DNA of 64,000 nucleotides from positions 1 to 64,000 of the forward strand of contig CAJPFJ010000001.1 in the NCBI GenBank assembly GCA_905339155.1, written 5' to 3'. Below are positions 9,620-18,640 of the stretch, piece after piece. The stretch comes from Methanosarcinales archaeon. Lineage in GTDB: Archaea; Halobacteriota; Methanosarcinia; Methanosarcinales; Methanoperedenaceae. The notes beneath the pieces were generated by a model. That model was not told where the DNA came from and did not search any database. It saw only the letters and a list, made by a program, of their open reading frames with translations. The first letter of the stretch is position 1. Every line of letters begins with the position of its first letter. The position numbers and the translations under genes were made by a program.

Positions 9620-10182
9620 AGATCTTATTCGTGAATAACAAAGATTCATTTGTGTGGAATCTCGTGGATTATGTGTCCATTTTCGAGCCCGATACCATTG
9701 TTGTTCCCAACACGATTTCACTAAAGGAAGTCAAGGATATAAACCCGGATGCGATAGTGATCTCACCCGGCCCCGGTCATCCTGCAAATCCAGGGGATAT
9801 CGGAACCTGTCTTGATATTATCAGGGAATCAACCGTACCTCTCCTGGGTGTGTGCCTTGGCCACCAGGCAATAGCATTTGCTTTCGGCGGCGAGGTGAGC
9901 CATTCACCTTCAGGGCCGCTGCATGGGAAAACAAGTCCCATTAAGCATAACGGAAAAGGAATATTCCTGGGATTGCCAGAACCGCTTATCGGAGGAAGAT
10001 ATCATTCACTTGCCATAACAAGATTGCCGCGGGTGCTTGAGGTGATAGCACGCACGAAAGACGGGATCATCATGGGAATTAAACATAAAGAAAGGCCGAT
10101 ATATGGTTTGCAGTTCCATCCTGAGTCTGTGCTTACTCCGCAGGGTTTGAAGATAGTGGAGAATTTTCTGGATGCTTTATAA
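9616..10182 (+). CDS. trpG: Anthranilate synthase component II (glutamine amidotransferase)
   Basis: 188 aa class I glutaminase that delivers ammonia to TrpE. It shows ISPGPGHP (oxyanion region), GVCLGHQAIA with the nucleophile Cys at about 79, and the His-Glu pair in LQFHPESV. It is the last gene of the trpDFEG set. trpA, trpB and trpC are not in this window. Confidence 0.95.
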   Translation: MKILFVNNKDSFVWNLVDYVSIFEPDTIVVPNTISLKEVKDINPDAIVISPGPGHPANPGDIGTCLDIIRESTVPLLGVCLGHQAIAFAFGGEVSHSPSGPLHGKTSPIKHNGKGIFLGLPEPLIGGRYHSLAITRLPRVLEVIARTKDGIIMGIKHKERPIYGLQFHPESVLTPQGLKIVENFLDAL

Positions 10183-10219
10183 GTTCAAAAGCCATATTAT
10201 ATTGCGGGAAGCCAAAATC

Positions 10220-10804
10220 ATGACATCAGAAAAAAATCTTAAAGGAAGCCAGACTGAAAAGAACCTTCTTGCAGCTTTTGCAGGGGAATCCCAGGCAAGG
10301 AACCGTTACACCTACTTTGCCAGCGCTGCAAAAAATGAAGGGTTTGAACAAATATCAGCTATTTTTCTTGAAACGGCTGATAACGAAAAAGAACATGCAA
10401 AGATATTCTTCAAGCACCTACAGGGTGGAAATGTGGAGATAACGGCAATGTATCCGGCAGGGGTTATCGGGAAAACAGTAGATAACCTTTTTGCGGGAGC
10501 ACAAGGAGAAAAACTTGAATGGGGAACCCTGTATCCTGGATTTGCACATATCGCAAAACAAGAGGGATTCCCCATGGTAGCAGAGTCTTTTACGGAAATC
10601 TCCGAGGTGGAACAGTTCCATGAGATGCGTTACAGGCAGCTGATAAATAATATAAAAGATAATTCAGTCTTTAAGAAAAAGGGAACTGTAAAATGGCACT
10701 GCAGGAATTGCGGTTATATCCATGAAGGTCAGGAAGCCCCGAAGGACTGTCCTGCATGCAAGCATCCGCAATCATATTTTGAGGTGCTTGCACAAAACTG
10801 GTGA
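10220..10804 (+). CDS. Rubrerythrin
   Basis: 194 aa. It is a non-haem di-iron peroxidase that removes hydrogen peroxide in anaerobes. The ferritin-like four-helix domain has the carboxylate ligands in FAGESQARNRY, ADNEKEHAK and EISEVEQFHEMRY. The C-terminal rubredoxin domain has CRNCGYIHEG and CPACKHP. The start at 10220 (MTSEKNLKG) is chosen over 10172, which would overlap trpG and add an unlike leader. Confidence 0.95.
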   Translation: MTSEKNLKGSQTEKNLLAAFAGESQARNRYTYFASAAKNEGFEQISAIFLETADNEKEHAKIFFKHLQGGNVEITAMYPAGVIGKTVDNLFAGAQGEKLEWGTLYPGFAHIAKQEGFPMVAESFTEISEVEQFHEMRYRQLINNIKDNSVFKKKGTVKWHCRNCGYIHEGQEAPKDCPACKHPQSYFEVLAQNW

Positions 10805-10846
10805 ACATTAAACTATATATTGGATTTTAGCATTGGAGTAGCTATA

Positions 10847-12073
10847 ATGGACATCCAGAAAATCCGCCGTGACTTCCCGGCGCTGGGGAAAAAATGGAAT
10901 GATAAATACCCCATCTATCTAGATAACGCATGCATGACCCTGAAGCCCAGGTTTGTAATTGATGCAATGAATGAATATTATAATGAATATCCAGTATGCG
11001 GCGGGCGTTCCATTCACAAAATGGCAAAAAAAGTGGATGAAAAGGTCACAGAAGCAAGAGAGAAATTCCAGAAGTTCCTTGGAGCATCCTGCCCTGAAGA
11101 GATTATTTTTACGAGAAACACAACTGAAGGATTGAATCTTGTTGCCAATTCGATGGATTTCAAAAATGGCGAGATTGTCCTCACAACAGACAGGGAACAT
11201 AATTCAAATCTCGTGCCATGGCAGGTGCAGGCGCATAAAAGAGGGATAAAACATATTATTGTCCATTCAAATCCTGACAATACCTTCAATCTTGATGCAT
11301 TTTCCGGACTATTTGATAAAAACGTGCGGCTTGTGAGTATGGTACACACCGCGAACCTTGACGGCTATACCATCCCTGTAAAAGAAATAATAAAGATCGC
11401 CCATGATCACGGCGCGCTCGTTTTGCTTGACGGCGCCCAGAGCGCACCTCATAAGCATGTGGATATGAAGGCGCTTGATGTGGATTTTTTTGCTCTTTCC
11501 GTGCATAAGATGGCAGGCCCGACAGGCATGGGTGTGCTCTATGGTAAACACCATCTCCTTGAGGAAATCGCACCCTTTATCGTTGGAGGAGATACTGTAA
11601 GTGATACTACATACGAAGGTGCGAAATTCCTGCCCCCGCCAGAGAAATTCGAGGCGGGTCTCCAGAATTATGCAGGGATGATAGGTTCGGGTGCAGCGGT
11701 AGATTATATCAGGGGTGTGGGATTGTCGAATATCGAGGAGCATGAAAAGCGGCTCAATGCTATTATCACTAAAGGAATTAAAGACATGCCGGGATTAAAG
11801 ATAATAGGTCCTGAGGATCCGAATATGAGGGGAGGCATCATTTCATTCACGGTCGAGCTTCCAAAAGGCGGGGATGCACATGATATCGCTCTCATTCTTG
11901 ATGAAACCGAGAACATAGAAGTGCGCTCGGGGGCATTCTGTGTGCATTCCTGGTTCAATTTCAGGAAATGCGAAGCTGCGGTCAGGGCTTCACTTTATTT
12001 ATATAATACTGAGGAAGAGGCGAAGAAATTTGTGGATATGCTGGGGAAGACGATCGGGTTGTTCAATCCATAG
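10847..12073 (+). CDS. Cysteine desulfurase (class V aminotransferase, SufS-like)
   Basis: 408 aa PLP enzyme that mobilises sulfur from cysteine for Fe-S clusters and thiolation. The PLP lysine is in FFALSVHKMAGPTGMGVLYG. TEGLNLVANS and DREHNSN line the cofactor site, and the C-terminal RSGAFCVHSWFNF holds the catalytic Cys in the SufS-type position. The start at 10847 follows GGAG and removes a non-homologous leader from the longer frame. No scaffold gene is adjacent, so the sulfur acceptor is unknown. Confidence 0.88.
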   Translation: MDIQKIRRDFPALGKKWNDKYPIYLDNACMTLKPRFVIDAMNEYYNEYPVCGGRSIHKMAKKVDEKVTEAREKFQKFLGASCPEEIIFTRNTTEGLNLVANSMDFKNGEIVLTTDREHNSNLVPWQVQAHKRGIKHIIVHSNPDNTFNLDAFSGLFDKNVRLVSMVHTANLDGYTIPVKEIIKIAHDHGALVLLDGAQSAPHKHVDMKALDVDFFALSVHKMAGPTGMGVLYGKHHLLEEIAPFIVGGDTVSDTTYEGAKFLPPPEKFEAGLQNYAGMIGSGAAVDYIRGVGLSNIEEHEKRLNAIITKGIKDMPGLKIIGPEDPNMRGGIISFTVELPKGGDAHDIALILDETENIEVRSGAFCVHSWFNFRKCEAAVRASLYLYNTEEEAKKFVDMLGKTIGLFNP

Positions 12074-12262
12074 TGTTGAGTCCATAGAGTAAAGTTTATT
12101 AATGAGTTTTTTCATAATAGAATCCAGTGAAGTGTTTGGTTCTAGAAATAATTTTCTTCAAAAATACGCCAATTGAATTTTGTATAATTTATTTTTAATA
12201 ATATTTACCGAAAGATACCAAAATATTTATGATAATTTTTAATAAAAAGAGGAGGATGAATC

Positions 12263-12409
12263 TTGAAGTATTGTGTTGATTGCAGATACTTCTCAACAAA
12301 AGTAAAAGGAAGCAACAGGGAACAATACGATGGTTCCTGCACCAGGATGAAGAAAAATGTGTATGAGACAAATCTTGGATGCAAAGAATTCAATGAAGAA
12401 CGCATTTAG
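12263..12409 (+). CDS. Small Cys-rich protein, TTG start
   Basis: 48 aa with four cysteines: YCVDCRYF at residues 3-10, then Cys at about 26 and 41, ending NLGCKEFNEERI. This suggests a small zinc-binding knuckle. A perfect SD, AGGAGG (12250-12255), sits 7 nt before the TTG at 12263. The only nearby ATG (12256) is in another frame that ends quickly. A TATA-like AAAATATTTATGA lies at about 12219-12231. The gene ends 6 bp before the permease gene and may be cotranscribed with it. Confidence 0.65.
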   Translation: MKYCVDCRYFSTKVKGSNREQYDGSCTRMKKNVYETNLGCKEFNEERI

Positions 12410-12415
12410 GCACAA

Positions 12416-13705
12416 TTGAATCAGCTTCTGGCTATTGGTGTTTTTTTATTTACGTATGCACTGATAGTCCTGAAGCCAAAAAAGATCAATGAAGCCCATG
12501 CAGCGTTAATTGGCGCGATACTTGCAGTAATATTCCTGCTCAAACCACATCAGGTACTTGAAGCTCTCGGTATTTCGACACAGGAAATGCCAGTACCTCT
12601 TATTACTACATGGAATGTGGTCATAATTCTTATAACTTTAATGATTATCTCAAGTCTTCTTGACGATTACGGATTCTTCGGGTATTGCGCGACAAAAGCG
12701 ATACATGCTTCAGGGAACAGCGGGCACAGGTTATTCTTATATACCTATCTTGTGGTCTCATCAATAGCGCTTTTTGCCGGAAATGATGTTGTCATCCTGA
12801 CCACAACTCCCATTATCCTGATTTTCTGTAAAAATGCCGGGATAAATCCCAAACCATATATGTATGCATCTTTTTTTGCTGCAAATACATTTTCAATACC
12901 GCTTTATATCGGAAATCTTACAAATATCCTTATAGGGGATAGTTTCGGGCTTGATTACTTCGGATTTACCAAATATATGTTCCTTCCTGCGATTGCAGCA
13001 GCTGGCGTAAATTATCATTTATTAAAATATATCTTCAGGAAACAGATTCCGCTTAGTTTTAACTCGAAAGATGATTTCGAAGTTGTCATAAAAAATAAAC
13101 CTCTTGTAACCATTGGACTCGCAGTATTGCTTGGAGTCATCATTTTTGGAGGTATAGCGAATTATTATAAAGTGCCAATTTCATTCGTGACATTAAGTGG
13201 GGCTGTGATCCTATTGATTTGCGAAAGAAGAATTGCACACCGGCTAAACAGGATTTCATGGAATGTTGTGATCTTTGTTATCGGGCTTTTCATCGTAGTA
13301 AAGAGCCTGGATGCCAGCGGAGTAAATAGCAAAATAGGCGAATTGGTTTTTACAGGATTGAGCGATAATATTTTTATTGCGACTTATTCCATGTCGCTTT
13401 TATCCGCTTTAATGTGCAATCTTCTAAATAATATTCCCATGACCGCCATGATGCTTTCAATAATCCAGCAGGCAAATCTATCCCCCTCAATGAATACGGC
13501 AATGGGTTACTCGCTTGTTATTGGTTCAAATCTTGGCGCCAATTTTACCACATTCGGAGCGCTTGCCGGGATACTCTGGCTTGAAAGCGCGCGCCGGTAT
13601 GGATGGAATACCACAATGACTGACCTTCTGAAGATTGGATTATTCGTTACTCCTATTGCTTTACTGGGAGCAAGTATAGTGCTTGCGGTAGAACTGTCTT
13701 TTTAA
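12416..13705 (+). CDS. ArsB/NhaD-superfamily ion transporter
   Basis: 429 aa with 11-12 hydrophobic segments and the two-repeat layout of the ion transporter superfamily (arsenite ArsB, Na+/H+ NhaD, SLC13). Conserved patches include FAGNDVVILTTTPI in repeat 1 and NNIPMTAMM with GSNLGANFTTFGALAG in repeat 2. The start is a TTG without a strong SD. The closest resemblance is to ArsB-like permeases, but no arsR or arsA neighbour supports arsenite export. Confidence 0.8.
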   Translation: MNQLLAIGVFLFTYALIVLKPKKINEAHAALIGAILAVIFLLKPHQVLEALGISTQEMPVPLITTWNVVIILITLMIISSLLDDYGFFGYCATKAIHASGNSGHRLFLYTYLVVSSIALFAGNDVVILTTTPIILIFCKNAGINPKPYMYASFFAANTFSIPLYIGNLTNILIGDSFGLDYFGFTKYMFLPAIAAAGVNYHLLKYIFRKQIPLSFNSKDDFEVVIKNKPLVTIGLAVLLGVIIFGGIANYYKVPISFVTLSGAVILLICERRIAHRLNRISWNVVIFVIGLFIVVKSLDASGVNSKIGELVFTGLSDNIFIATYSMSLLSALMCNLLNNIPMTAMMLSIIQQANLSPSMNTAMGYSLVIGSNLGANFTTFGALAGILWLESARRYGWNTTMTDLLKIGLFVTPIALLGASIVLAVELSF

Positions 13706-13722
13706 TATTTCAGGATAACAGT

Positions 13723-13752
13723 AGATATATATCTCTTTGAGTAGTACTCAAA
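13723..13752 (+). promoter_or_regulatory. Promoter with two perfect palindromes before rpl18a
   Basis: AGATATATATCT (13723-13734) overlaps the TATA region. TTTGAGTAGTACTCAAA (13736-13752) is a perfect 8-bp dyad with one central base and covers the expected transcription start. Together they could form an operator controlling the rpl18a-pfdA-ftsY operon. Confidence 0.45.
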
Positions 13753-13771
13753 CCCCAGTTCAGGTGATATT

Positions 13772-13951
13772 ATGAATTTTATAGTCAAAGGAAATTTCAA
13801 AGCAGGACAAAAATGGGAACAATTTACAAAAAAGATAACAACATTGAACAAGAACCTCGCATTAGAAAAGACATTTTCCCTTCTTGGAAGCGAGCACAGG
13901 TTAAGACGCAGTTTAATTAAGATAAATTCAGTAGACGAGGCTAAAGAATGA
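13772..13951 (+). CDS. rpl18a: 50S ribosomal protein L18Ae (LX)
   Basis: 59 aa beginning MNFIVKGNFKAGQKWEQF, with FSLLGSEHRLRRSLIKI, the archaeal LX pattern. GGTGAT is placed 5 nt before the ATG. The stop overlaps the pfdA start (ATGA), giving the standard archaeal order rpl18a-pfdA-ftsY. Confidence 0.9.
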   Translation: MNFIVKGNFKAGQKWEQFTKKITTLNKNLALEKTFSLLGSEHRLRRSLIKINSVDEAKE

Positions 13952-14391
13952 GTGGTGTATTGAACCAGCAGCAACTAACGGAATTATCAGAAAAGCACCA
14001 GGTCTACCAGTACCAGGCAGAATCCATTGCACAGCAGATAAATATGGTTAAATTGACCATTAAGGATGTGGAGACCGCATTGACCACAATTACAGCTTTA
14101 AAAGACGAACCATCGGGTATAGAAACTCTTGTGCCCATCGGTTTTGGCTCTTTCGTCAAGGCGAACCTGATAAATACGGATACCATTGTTGTTGGAATTG
14201 GGGCGGGAGTGAGCATTGAGAAAAAAATAGACGATGCCAGGTCATTTCTTGAAAAAAGGAAAGATGAACTTACAAAGTATTATGAGCAACTGAACACTAC
14301 AATAACAAAGCTTGGCCAGGAACTTCAAAATATCGAGAAAATAGTTCAAAAGCACCAGCAATCCCAGCAGCAGGCCATGCACGCTGAATAA
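13948..14391 (+). CDS. pfdA: Prefoldin alpha subunit
   Basis: 147 aa with two long coiled-coil helices (about residues 5-45 and 95-140) around a central beta-hairpin segment (VPIGFGSFVKANLINTDTIVVGIGAG), the alpha-prefoldin fold. In archaea two alpha and four beta subunits form a jellyfish-shaped chaperone passing unfolded proteins to the thermosome. It overlaps rpl18a by 4 bp and is 6 bp from ftsY. Confidence 0.93.
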   Translation: MSGVLNQQQLTELSEKHQVYQYQAESIAQQINMVKLTIKDVETALTTITALKDEPSGIETLVPIGFGSFVKANLINTDTIVVGIGAGVSIEKKIDDARSFLEKRKDELTKYYEQLNTTITKLGQELQNIEKIVQKHQQSQQQAMHAE

Positions 14392-14397
14392 TTTCAC

Positions 14398-15516
14398 ATG
14401 TTTGAAAAACTCAAAGAAAAACTTGGCGGTTTCAAGAAAGCGATTGGCACAGTTTTAGAAACAAAAGAAAATGAAGCCACAGAAGCTGCAAAGGTTGAAA
14501 CAGCAAAGGTTGAAACCGTTAAGGCCGGGATCAAAGTTGATATTGAAACTGACCTTAAGACCCAGGTTACAAGTTCAAAGATCGAGGAGATCAAAAAAAC
14601 TCCTGAACCTGTGCCAAAAGCCCCTGCAAAATTTGGCATTCTGGATAAGATCAAAGCAGCGGTCTTTGAACAGGAATTCATAATAGAAGAAAGCAGCGTA
14701 AAAGACATTCTCTGGGAGCTTGAAATGGCGCTTCTTGAGAGCGATGTAGCGCTTCCTGTTGCTGAAAAAATAGTTGAATCAATAAAACTTGAGCTTGTTG
14801 GAACAAGAAGAAAAATTGGCTCTGACGCAGGCAAGATCGTCGAAGACGCACTTAAAAAGGCGATACTTAAAGTAATTTCGGTAGATTATTTTGATTTTGA
14901 TGAGTTCATTAAAAAAGCCAATAAACCAGTAAGCATTGTTTTTGTTGGAGTAAATGGAACAGGCAAGACCACTACCGTAGCAAAAATGGCAGAACGCTTT
15001 AAATCGCAGAATTATTCTGTTGTTATCGCTGCAGGCGATACATTCCGCGCAGGCGCAATTGAGCAGATAGACCGGCATGCCCAGGCCCTTGGAATAAAAA
15101 TTATCAAACACCAGGAAGGCGCTGACCCCGCAGCAATAATATACGATGCTATTCAGTTCGCAAAAGCAAAGCATAAGGACATTGTGCTTGCAGATACAGC
15201 CGGAAGAATGCATATAAATATTAATCTTATGGACCAGTTAAAAAAGATATGCAGGGTGAATAATCCTGACCTTATTATTTTCGTGGATGAGGCAATCGCC
15301 GGTAATGATGCAGTTGAGCGGGCAAAGCTATTCAACAGTGCTGTGCCTTTTAGCGGCAGCATACTGACAAAAGCAGACGCTGATTCAAAAGGCGGCGCAG
15401 CTATATCAATATCGTACACTACTGGAAAGCCAATACTTTTCCTTGGAGTGGGGCAGACCTATAAGGATCTTATCAAATTCGAGCCGCAATGGTTGATCGC
15501 ACGGTTATTTGAATAA
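14398..15516 (+). CDS. ftsY: Signal recognition particle receptor FtsY
   Basis: 372 aa SRP GTPase that docks ribosome-SRP complexes at the membrane. An acidic, Ala/Glu/Lys-rich A domain (about 1-80) is followed by the N domain and the G domain, with G1 GVNGTGKTTTVAKMA, DTFRAGAIEQ, G3 DTAGRMH and G4 TKADADSKGGA. The C-terminal segment GVGQTYKDLIKFEPQW is complete. Confidence 0.96.
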   Translation: MFEKLKEKLGGFKKAIGTVLETKENEATEAAKVETAKVETVKAGIKVDIETDLKTQVTSSKIEEIKKTPEPVPKAPAKFGILDKIKAAVFEQEFIIEESSVKDILWELEMALLESDVALPVAEKIVESIKLELVGTRRKIGSDAGKIVEDALKKAILKVISVDYFDFDEFIKKANKPVSIVFVGVNGTGKTTTVAKMAERFKSQNYSVVIAAGDTFRAGAIEQIDRHAQALGIKIIKHQEGADPAAIIYDAIQFAKAKHKDIVLADTAGRMHININLMDQLKKICRVNNPDLIIFVDEAIAGNDAVERAKLFNSAVPFSGSILTKADADSKGGAAISISYTTGKPILFLGVGQTYKDLIKFEPQWLIARLFE

Positions 15517-15588
15517 AAACCAGAAGATATTTCCGAAAAGGTTATTGCTTAAAGATCATATAGGAGTCCAGAAGGCATGGGATAATAT

Positions 15589-16767
15589 ATGAATAGAATA
15601 TTAAAACTAATAGCGATAGTGCTTGTACTGACAATGCTTACTTTACCCGTTCTGGGCGAGATGGGTAATGGTATGATGGGGAAAGACAAAATAAGCGATG
15701 ACATGATGCGGGGGAAAGCAAAAGAAATGCGTGAAAGCGGCAGCGATTTGCGTGAAAAAGAAGGCATGATGGGAATGGGATTTATGCACCGGGAAGGGAA
15801 TAACTTCGGCCGCTATGTAACATTTTCCGTAAATAATACAACAGGGGATGTGATAAATTACGGCATCCTGGGCCTTACTGTCTTTGATTCGATAAAAGTT
15901 TCCAGATTTGATCTTAAGGACATAAAATCAATGGGAGCTGTGACAAGAATCACTAATAAAGACGGTTCGATCGTTATTCAGTTGCATGATAATCCGGCCG
16001 CTGTCATCAATATTATGTCAAAGGCGAAAGCTGAAGTTGTCTTTGATCTTTCAGAGGGGATCAATGCCACAAAAGAAGAAAATATTGTAAAGATCGAGTC
16101 GGGTAACTTCACAGCATATATCGCATCAGGAAATGCAACATCAGTAAATATTGCAGGGGGCAAGATTACCATAGATACCGATAAGGGATTAACGATATTT
16201 CGGGCTACGCCTGTTAATATGCCCCTGGAAGAAATGGATCGGGGATTTATGGGGGAAATCATGAAGAACAGGGCAGGAGCCGAGGTTTCCGTGGGAGATT
16301 TTGACAAATCCTCGATCGTCAACTATTCAGAGGATACGGATGTCCTGATCAGATCCATGGAAAAGAACCGCATGAGAATGATGATAAATTCTTCTGGCCA
16401 TTCCGGTAAATTCTTCATGATGAATATTGATAACAGCTCGCTGGTGTGGAATGAAAGGCAAAAGCTGCGCTTATATCTTGATAATAAACCGATGAGGCAG
16501 GTCATGAGCGAGCAGGAGTTGTATGGTACGAATGAATCGTCTTTCTGGCTTACGATGATGGGAAAAAACCGCATGCAAGCAATGATGTATATTTCAAATT
16601 TCTCAGAGCGGCAGGTAGATTTGGTTATCGAGGATGAGGTTACACCGACTGCGACTCCCGAAGTGACAATAATAACAGCGACAACAACGCCAAAAACACC
16701 AGGTTTTGACGTAGCACTGGGAATTCTGTGTACTATCGCAGTATACAGGTTAAGAAAAAGAATATAA
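15589..16767 (+). CDS. Exported Met-rich protein with C-terminal membrane anchor
   Basis: 392 aa, not recognised. A signal peptide (about residues 4-24, ending PVLGEMG) is followed by a Met/Gly-rich stretch (NGMMGKDKISDDMM, GMMGMGFMHRE) and a beta-rich region. A Thr/Pro linker (TPTATPEVTIITATTTP) and a C-terminal hydrophobic segment before RLRKRI close the protein. Met-rich patches can bind copper(I) or be oxidised sacrificially, but no function is shown here. Confidence 0.65.
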   Translation: MNRILKLIAIVLVLTMLTLPVLGEMGNGMMGKDKISDDMMRGKAKEMRESGSDLREKEGMMGMGFMHREGNNFGRYVTFSVNNTTGDVINYGILGLTVFDSIKVSRFDLKDIKSMGAVTRITNKDGSIVIQLHDNPAAVINIMSKAKAEVVFDLSEGINATKEENIVKIESGNFTAYIASGNATSVNIAGGKITIDTDKGLTIFRATPVNMPLEEMDRGFMGEIMKNRAGAEVSVGDFDKSSIVNYSEDTDVLIRSMEKNRMRMMINSSGHSGKFFMMNIDNSSLVWNERQKLRLYLDNKPMRQVMSEQELYGTNESSFWLTMMGKNRMQAMMYISNFSERQVDLVIEDEVTPTATPEVTIITATTTPKTPGFDVALGILCTIAVYRLRKRI

Positions 16768-16775
16768 GAGTTTTG

Positions 16776-16818
16776 TGGCAGCCATTTTAGAGAAATTGCT
16801 CTCATAAATGGCTTGCCA
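16776..16818 (+). terminator. Long imperfect hairpin between two genes
   Basis: TGGCA pairs with TGCCA, GCCATTT with AAATGGC and AGAG with CTCT around a 6-nt loop, 9 bp after the preceding stop. It ends 20 bp before the flavodoxin ATG. No U-run follows, so it may instead be a 5' leader structure or mRNA-end stabiliser. Confidence 0.4.
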
Positions 16819-16838
16819 GACTGGAATGGAATGATAAA

Positions 16839-17420
16839 ATGAAAGTTGTAGCGATCAATGGAAGTGCTCGAAAACAAGGAAACACTGCAATTCTCATAAC
16901 GCATGTGTTCAATGAATTGGAAAAAGCTGGAATAGAAACAGAATTAATAGAGCTTGCCGGAGAAAAAATACAGGGATGCACAGCCTGTTATAAATGTTTT
17001 GATAAAAAAGACAGGCATTGCACTATTAAGAACGATATCGTAAATGAATGTATCGATAAGATGGTAGAAGCTAACGGGATAATATTAGGTTCACCAATTT
17101 ATTTTGCGGATATAACTGCAAAAATGAAAGCCCTGATAGAACGGTCGGGAATGACGGCATTAGCAAATGGTTCGATGTTCAAGCGCAAGGTCGGTGCCGC
17201 CGTGATAGCTGTACGAAGAGGTGGTGCGATCCATGGATTTGACTCGATCAATCATTTCTTCCATATCAACCAGATGATCGTTCCGGGTTCAAGTTATTGG
17301 AACATGGGTCTTGGAAGACAGGTCGGCGATGTTGAAACTGATGAAGAAGGGGTCCGGACCATGAAGAATCTGGGGGAAAATATGGCGTGGTTGATGAAGA
17401 AGATAATTGTAGATGAATAA
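16839..17420 (+). CDS. Flavodoxin-fold NAD(P)H/FMN oxidoreductase
   Basis: 193 aa of the NADPH-dependent FMN reductase/iron-sulfur flavoprotein group. VAINGSARKQGNTAILI (residues 3-19) binds FMN phosphate. GCTACYKCFDKKDRHC (about 47-62) holds the closely spaced cysteines that bind an Fe-S cluster or disulfide in related archaeal flavoproteins. GSPIYFADITAKMKALIERS completes the FMN site. Such proteins shuttle electrons in anaerobes, and the partner here is unknown. Confidence 0.85.
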   Translation: MKVVAINGSARKQGNTAILITHVFNELEKAGIETELIELAGEKIQGCTACYKCFDKKDRHCTIKNDIVNECIDKMVEANGIILGSPIYFADITAKMKALIERSGMTALANGSMFKRKVGAAVIAVRRGGAIHGFDSINHFFHINQMIVPGSSYWNMGLGRQVGDVETDEEGVRTMKNLGENMAWLMKKIIVDE

Positions 17421-17441
17421 AATCATGGAGGTATCATTAAT

Positions 17442-17906
17442 ATGCATGGGGAACGCATTACAAAAAGTAAAACCGACAAGGTTATTGATGGTGTATGCGG
17501 CGGCCTTGCCGAGTATTTCGGGATCGACCCGGTCCTTGTCAGGCTGGTCTTTGTCGTGCTTGTATTTTTAGATGGATTAGGTTTACTGCTATACATAATT
17601 CTTGTCATAATAATGCCAGGAGCGCAACAGACAGGACAATCGCCAAAAGAAACGATCCAGGAGAATGTTAAGGAAATTAGTGACCGGGTAAAAGAAGCAG
17701 GCGAAGGATTGGGGCATGCTTTTTCAAATAAAACTGTCCAAAGACATTCAAAGCGTGCAGGATGGTTCGGTTTTCTCCTGATATTGCTGGGCATATTTTT
17801 TCTTCTTAATAACCTTCATTTGATACCGTGGGTCGATAGAGACCTTCTCTGGCCAATTATTATTATTCTTGTTGGAGCGTGGTTGCTGATAAGGCGCTGG
17901 AGTTGA
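17442..17906 (+). CDS. PspC-domain membrane protein
   Basis: 154 aa. The N-terminal PspC domain (about 5-60) has DGVCGGLAEYFGIDPVLVRLVF and a membrane helix ending IIMP. A linker follows, and then a LiaF/DUF5668-like pair of helices (about 105-150, WFGFLLILLGIFFLLNN). PspC-type proteins respond to membrane stress in bacteria, and the role in archaea is less clear. It is 4 bp upstream of a second DUF5668-like gene. Confidence 0.85.
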   Translation: MHGERITKSKTDKVIDGVCGGLAEYFGIDPVLVRLVFVVLVFLDGLGLLLYIILVIIMPGAQQTGQSPKETIQENVKEISDRVKEAGEGLGHAFSNKTVQRHSKRAGWFGFLLILLGIFFLLNNLHLIPWVDRDLLWPIIIILVGAWLLIRRWS

Positions 17907-17910
17907 TAAT

Positions 17911-18204
17911 ATGAAACCTGGATATGTGGGGCCGCTTCTTCTTCTGGCTGTCGGCTTTATCCTGCTATTCAATAATTTGGGATCACTTTCCTGGGAGATA
18001 TGGGGCTGCTTATGGCGCTACTGGCCTGTAATACTCATATTATCCGGCATACAAATACTTGCCAGGCATTCCGAATCAGGAATTATTTATGTATTGGCGG
18101 TAATTCTTAGTATTTTGTTGATCATAGGAACCATTTTTTTAGCCTGGAATGGATATCCAGCACCAGATATAATTGAAAAGAATCCGGGGGTGGTCTATAT
18201 TTAA
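17911..18204 (+). CDS. DUF5668/LiaI-LiaF-like small membrane protein
   Basis: 97 aa with three hydrophobic segments, including GPLLLLAVGFILLFNNLG and the motif WRYWPVILILSGIQIL, closely like the C-terminal domain of the preceding PspC protein. The two probably arose from a common module and act in the same membrane complex. The end overlaps the start of the pentapeptide-repeat frame. Confidence 0.75.
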   Translation: MKPGYVGPLLLLAVGFILLFNNLGSLSWEIWGCLWRYWPVILILSGIQILARHSESGIIYVLAVILSILLIIGTIFLAWNGYPAPDIIEKNPGVVYI

Positions 18205-18538
18205 TAATAATAGCCATCCTGATAGCAATAATTTTGATTTTGCTGATCTTGATAATGCAAACTTCAGTAATTCCAATTTAAATGGTGTCAATATGAATTT
18301 TGCAAGCATGGAAAATGCTAATTTTAGTAATTCAAGTCTAAATGGGGCAAATCTTAATTTTGCAGATCTGAAATATGCACATCTTGCCAATGCAGTTCTT
18401 GATGGCGCTAATATAAATTTTGCAAATCTTGATGGGGCAAACATGACAGGCGCCCGGATGGAGGGTGCCAATATTGTATTTGCCAGAACATCAAAATCCA
18501 CGATATGTCCTGATTCGAGAAATGGACCGTGCTGGTGA
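18173..18538 (+). CDS. Pentapeptide-repeat protein
   Basis: 121 aa with about 15 A(D/N)LXX-type pentapeptides from residue 20 onward (NFDFADLDNANFSNSNLNG), which stack into a right-handed quadrilateral beta helix. The C-terminus STICPDSRNGPCW is a common tail of this family, with two Cys. The TTG start at 18173 overlaps the preceding gene by 32 bp and has no clear SD, so the true start is uncertain. Function unknown. Confidence 0.7.
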   Translation: MKRIRGWSIFNNNSHPDSNNFDFADLDNANFSNSNLNGVNMNFASMENANFSNSSLNGANLNFADLKYAHLANAVLDGANINFANLDGANMTGARMEGANIVFARTSKSTICPDSRNGPCW

Positions 18539-18551
18539 GCTACCTCATGCT

Positions 18552-18567
18552 AAAGCCGTGGGGCTTT
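18552..18567 (+). repeat. Short perfect hairpin, possible IS200/IS605-end relic
   Basis: AAAGCC-GTGG-GGCTTT just after the pentapeptide gene. A sequence of this form, with CTACC before and TTGACCCC after, is typical of subterminal hairpins of IS200/IS605 elements, but no tnpA or tnpB is present. It could equally be a terminator between convergent genes. Confidence 0.35.
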
Positions 18568-18640
18568 CTCTACCCCTTGACCCCACACCGTAAATTGGTT
18601 TTTTTTTAATTAATCTAAGGGAATAATTTAAAGATTTTGC

